Below are positions 61,744 to 64,000 of a DNA stretch of 64,000 bases, piece after piece (the first letter of the stretch is position 1; each line of letters starts with the position of its first letter). Made by a program: the position numbers and the translations under genes. Source of the stretch: Prevotella sp. ne3005 (GTDB taxonomy: Bacteria; Bacteroidota; Bacteroidia; Bacteroidales; Bacteroidaceae); the NCBI RefSeq assembly GCF_900110085.1, contig NZ_FOCK01000004.1, positions 62,001 to 126,000 on the forward strand. The letters are read 5' to 3'. The notes under the pieces are model-generated. The model was not told where the DNA came from. It was given only the letters and a program-made list of their open reading frames with translations, and did no database searches.

Positions 61744-62961
61744 ATGATTATCCAATTTTCTGTTGAGAATTTCCGCTCTATTATGGAGCCTGCCACTCTG
61801 TCGTTGGTAGCATCACCACTTAAAGATGCTCGCGTTGCGGCAGAGGATGTGATGTTCGACATTGACGGAATGGATGTCAGTCTCTTAAAGAGTGCTGTCA
61901 TTTTAGGTGCCAACGCTTCAGGCAAGAGTAACGTTATAAAGGCTCTCGATTTCTTCAAGAGCTATATTATTGATTCATTTAAGAATCTGCAAGCTGGGGA
62001 GGAGATTGGCGTTGAAGCGTTTAAACTGAATACAGATAGTGCCAAGGCACCCAGTTCTTTTGAGATGATATTCATTCTGGATGGGTACCAATATCGTTAT
62101 GGCATGGATGTCAGCCGTGAGTCTGTGCATGGCGAATGGCTGTATAGGAAAGCCTGTCGTAAGAGAGCCAAGGAGGTGGAATTGTTTTTCCGTGAAGGAG
62201 AGGAAATGAAAGTCCATACATCTTTCTCAATCGCTACTGACTTAGTGAACAGGAAGATGATACGCAACAATGCCCTCCTGCTTTCTGCCGCAGCTCAGTT
62301 TAACGACCCTACTGCAGTTCAGATTATCAATTGGCTTGGGGAAACAACCATCCTTACATGCTCTGACGAAGAAAGGATGTGGAATATGGCCGTAAATCAT
62401 CTTGACGATGTAGAGATGCGGTCAAGAATCGTGGAATTTTCCAAGTTTGCCGACCTTGGTATTGAGGATATAGAGAAAAGTGACAATCACATCCTTAGCC
62501 GACATCTGCAGTATGACACAAATGGAGCGGCAAAAGGTGAAACCAGCTTCCCATTCCTGAGCATGGAATCGGAAGGAACCATCAAGTACTTCTCTATGGC
62601 TTACCCTATCATCAAGGCTCTTGACAACGGATCGAGACTTGTCATTGATGAGTTCGACTCCAAACTGCATCCGGTTCTGACAAATCGGATTATCTCTCTG
62701 TTTAATTCTCGCGAAACCAATCCACGAAACGCTCAGTTGATACTAACGGCACACGACACCAACATCCTCAGTTCTGGTTTATTCCGTCGTGATCAAATCT
62801 GGTTCACCCAGAAAAATCGATTTGGAGCCACCTCTCTCTATTCTTTGTCAGACTATAAAGTCAGAAGTGATGCTCCTTTCGAAAAGGATTATCTCAGTGG
62901 TAAATATGGAGCCACACCCATTATCGGTAATCTGGAGTCAGTATTAAGGAGGGCAGAGTGA
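61744..62961 (+). CDS. AAA_15/AAA_21-type ATPase (RloA/AriA-like)
   Basis: The 405-residue protein starts MIIQFSVENFRSIMEPATLS and has an ABC/SMC-like ATPase with Walker A ILGANASGKSNVIKAL (about 53), the signature region LSMESEGTIKYFSM, Walker B RLVIDEFDSKLHP and the switch His LTAHDTNIL. The family includes the ATPases of RloAB and PARIS-type defence, usually followed by a TOPRIM or RloB effector. No partner gene follows: the candidate right attachment repeat begins 62 bases downstream. The start at 61744 gives the family N-terminus; the longer frame crosses the promoter. Confidence 0.85.
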   Translation: MIIQFSVENFRSIMEPATLSLVASPLKDARVAAEDVMFDIDGMDVSLLKSAVILGANASGKSNVIKALDFFKSYIIDSFKNLQAGEEIGVEAFKLNTDSAKAPSSFEMIFILDGYQYRYGMDVSRESVHGEWLYRKACRKRAKEVELFFREGEEMKVHTSFSIATDLVNRKMIRNNALLLSAAAQFNDPTAVQIINWLGETTILTCSDEERMWNMAVNHLDDVEMRSRIVEFSKFADLGIEDIEKSDNHILSRHLQYDTNGAAKGETSFPFLSMESEGTIKYFSMAYPIIKALDNGSRLVIDEFDSKLHPVLTNRIISLFNSRETNPRNAQLILTAHDTNILSSGLFRRDQIWFTQKNRFGATSLYSLSDYKVRSDAPFEKDYLSGKYGATPIIGNLESVLRRAE

Positions 62962-63023
62962 TAGTTGAGCAACTCCTACAGTTCATAGAGTAAAGATTTC
63001 TATTGGTTTCATCTTCTTGAATC

Positions 63024-63066
63024 CAAGCCCATCCTGAAGCGCCTTAGAAAGAGTCCTGTAGGTCAA
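63024..63066 (+). repeat. 43-bp direct repeat, right copy (candidate attR)
   Basis: This is identical to 50850-50892, beginning with the last ~18 bases of tRNA-Asn but without the rest of the tRNA. It runs into a diverged hairpin terminator (CCTGTAGGTC...CCTACGGGACTTTTC). Confidence 0.85.
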
Positions 63067-63118
63067 AAACCTACGGGACTTTTCTTTTTCTCACATTTCT
63101 TTTCCTACGGAACTGCGA

Positions 63119-63135
63119 GTTCCCATGGTGGGAAC
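63119..63135. repeat. Lone TTCCCA-N3-TGGGAA palindrome
   Basis: GTTCCCA-TGG-TGGGAAC lies just outside the right 43-bp repeat. It shares its core with the palindromes at 4642 and 60927-60987. Confidence 0.75.
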
Positions 63136-63244
63136 AAAGGGGAACAAACGTCTGAATGATGTACGAATAAGATAGTTTCTGGGTAGAAGAGATGATATAA
63201 ACAAAAATTAGCACCAAATTCATCGTCAATTAAAAAATATGTAT

Positions 63245-63252
63245 TACCTTTG
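63245..63252 (+). promoter_or_regulatory. -7 box TACCTTTG for the sialic acid synthase gene
   Basis: TATTACCTTTGCAG lies 31 bases before the ATG at 63284. Confidence 0.75.
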
Positions 63253-63283
63253 CAGCTGATATCAGAAATTACGATTTGATCAG

Positions 63284-64000
63284 ATGAAAGAAACATATAT
63301 TATTGGTGAGATTGGTCAGAATCACAATGGTTCTGTCGATTTGGCAAAGCTCATTGTTGACCTGGTTTCCCGCCCTATCAAGGAAGAGGCATTCGGCTTG
63401 ACGTTAAAACCCATGAATGCTGTCAAGATGACCAAGCGCGACCTTAAAGAGGAGTTGGCAGATTCGCAGATGAACATGCCCTACGACTCGCCCAACTCTT
63501 TTGGAAAGACTTACGGCGAGCACAGGGCTTTCCTGGAGCTTGACGAGCAGCAGCACTTCGAGGTATATAAATATGCCAAGTCGCTGGGATTGGATTTTGT
63601 TGAGACGCTCTGCGCCAAGAAGTGTCTGGATATGCTGAAGCTGTTTATGCCAGACAAGTTGAAGGTGGCAAGCCGTGATCTGACGAACCTGCCCCTGCTG
63701 GCTGCACTGGCAGAGACGAAGATCCCCATCATCCTCTCGACGGGAATGGCTGGGAAGAAAGAACTAGACGAGGCACTGGATGTGATTACAAGGTATCATT
63801 CGGATATCTCAATCCTGCACTGTGTGTCACAGTATCCCACCCGTCCGGAGAACCTGAACCTGAACACCATCACCTATCTGAAGAAGCACTACGGACAGTA
63901 TAAGATCGGCTTCTCCGACCATACCATTGGCATTTCAGCCCCAGTGGTAGCCGTGGGTATGGGTGCGGAGATTATCGAGAAGCACATTACGATCGACCGT
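63284..64000 (+). CDS. N-acetylneuraminate/pseudaminate synthase, partial
   Basis: The first 239 codons of a NeuB-family gene run off the window edge. Residues ETYIIGEIGQNHNGSVDLAK, PMNAVKMTKRDLKEE, VASRDLTNLPLLAALAETK, PIILSTGMAGKKELDEAL, LHCVSQYPTRPENLNLN and IGFSDHTIGI with EIIEKHITIDR match the TIM-barrel that condenses phosphoenolpyruvate with an N-acetylated hexose to give a nonulosonic acid for surface glycans. Which sugar is made cannot be told. The C-terminal SAF domain lies outside the window. Confidence 0.9.
   Translation, partial: MKETYIIGEIGQNHNGSVDLAKLIVDLVSRPIKEEAFGLTLKPMNAVKMTKRDLKEELADSQMNMPYDSPNSFGKTYGEHRAFLELDEQQHFEVYKYAKSLGLDFVETLCAKKCLDMLKLFMPDKLKVASRDLTNLPLLAALAETKIPIILSTGMAGKKELDEALDVITRYHSDISILHCVSQYPTRPENLNLNTITYLKKHYGQYKIGFSDHTIGISAPVVAVGMGAEIIEKHITIDR

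Noticed and set aside
63024-63066. A second tRNA-Asn gene
   Set aside because: Only the last ~18 bases of the tRNA are present; no acceptor 5' arm, D-arm or anticodon precedes it.

Overview
The window looks like a Bacteroidota chromosome, most likely Prevotellaceae. Evidence seen directly: almost every transcription unit is preceded by the Bacteroidota -7 box TAnnTTTG (TATCTTTG, TACCTTTG, TATATTTG and variants), Shine-Dalgarno sites are weak or absent, and the genes include type IX secretion-like tails, BACON and LruC lipoproteins, a SUF operon of Bacteroidales type and a GH95 fucosidase. No rRNA or CRISPR array is present.

Layout. 0-2.8 kb: tRNA-Glu, rpsT behind a structured leader, gyrB. 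2.9-5.1 kb: a VirE/VapE-type AAA+ gene between ~109-bp inverted repeats, followed by a palindrome block. 5.1-15.3 kb: butyrate kinase and phosphate butyryltransferase (convergent), GH95 fucosidase with AraC regulator, DUF3109 protein, ung, a membrane SpoIIE-type phosphatase, gpmI. 15.6-31 kb: a C11 (clostripain-like) lipoprotein peptidase, small secreted and membrane proteins, an orphan iteron/palindrome block (19.2-19.6 kb), a membrane AraC regulator, and a five-gene unit of exported proteins (metallopeptidase-like lipoprotein, alpha/beta-hydrolase, BACON-type proteins). 31-44.7 kb (minus strand): rimP-nusA-infB-sufB and sufC-sufD-sufS-rnhB, split by a plus-strand trio: NMT1/THI5-like binding protein, SpoIIE phosphatase and STAS protein. 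44.7-50.6 kb: a receptor-like membrane protein, LruC lipoprotein, membrane AraC regulator and S41 peptidase.

50.8-63.1 kb is accessory DNA. An exact 43-bp direct repeat containing the 3' end of tRNA-Asn lies at both ends (50850-50892 and 63024-63066), as expected for an element integrated at that tRNA, although no integrase is present. Between them are a seven-tRNA array (Ser, Ser, Phe, Tyr, Trp, His, Cys), an operon with an Rnl2-like RNA ligase, two metallophosphoesterases and two HTH proteins, two small genes, a cytosine methyltransferase plus HNH endonuclease pair, a candidate ~330-nt noncoding RNA, a deleted VapE gene with an iteron/palindrome block, a truncated ImmA/IrrE gene and an orphan AAA_15-type ATPase. 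The window ends in a sialic acid synthase-like gene (partial).

The strongest unexplained signal is an architecture seen three times (2.9-4.9, 19.2-19.6, 60.7-61.1 kb): 11-bp iterons with a CTAC or CCAC core in two opposed arrays, next to clusters of perfect palindromes, with a VapE/VirE AAA+ gene beside two of the three. Other leads are the tRNA array with RNA ligase and phosphoesterases (possible tRNA repair/replacement cassette), two structured RNA candidates upstream of the restriction-modification genes, and a binding-protein/phosphatase/STAS signalling trio inserted in the suf operon. No search or folding program was run; all family names rest on motif recognition.
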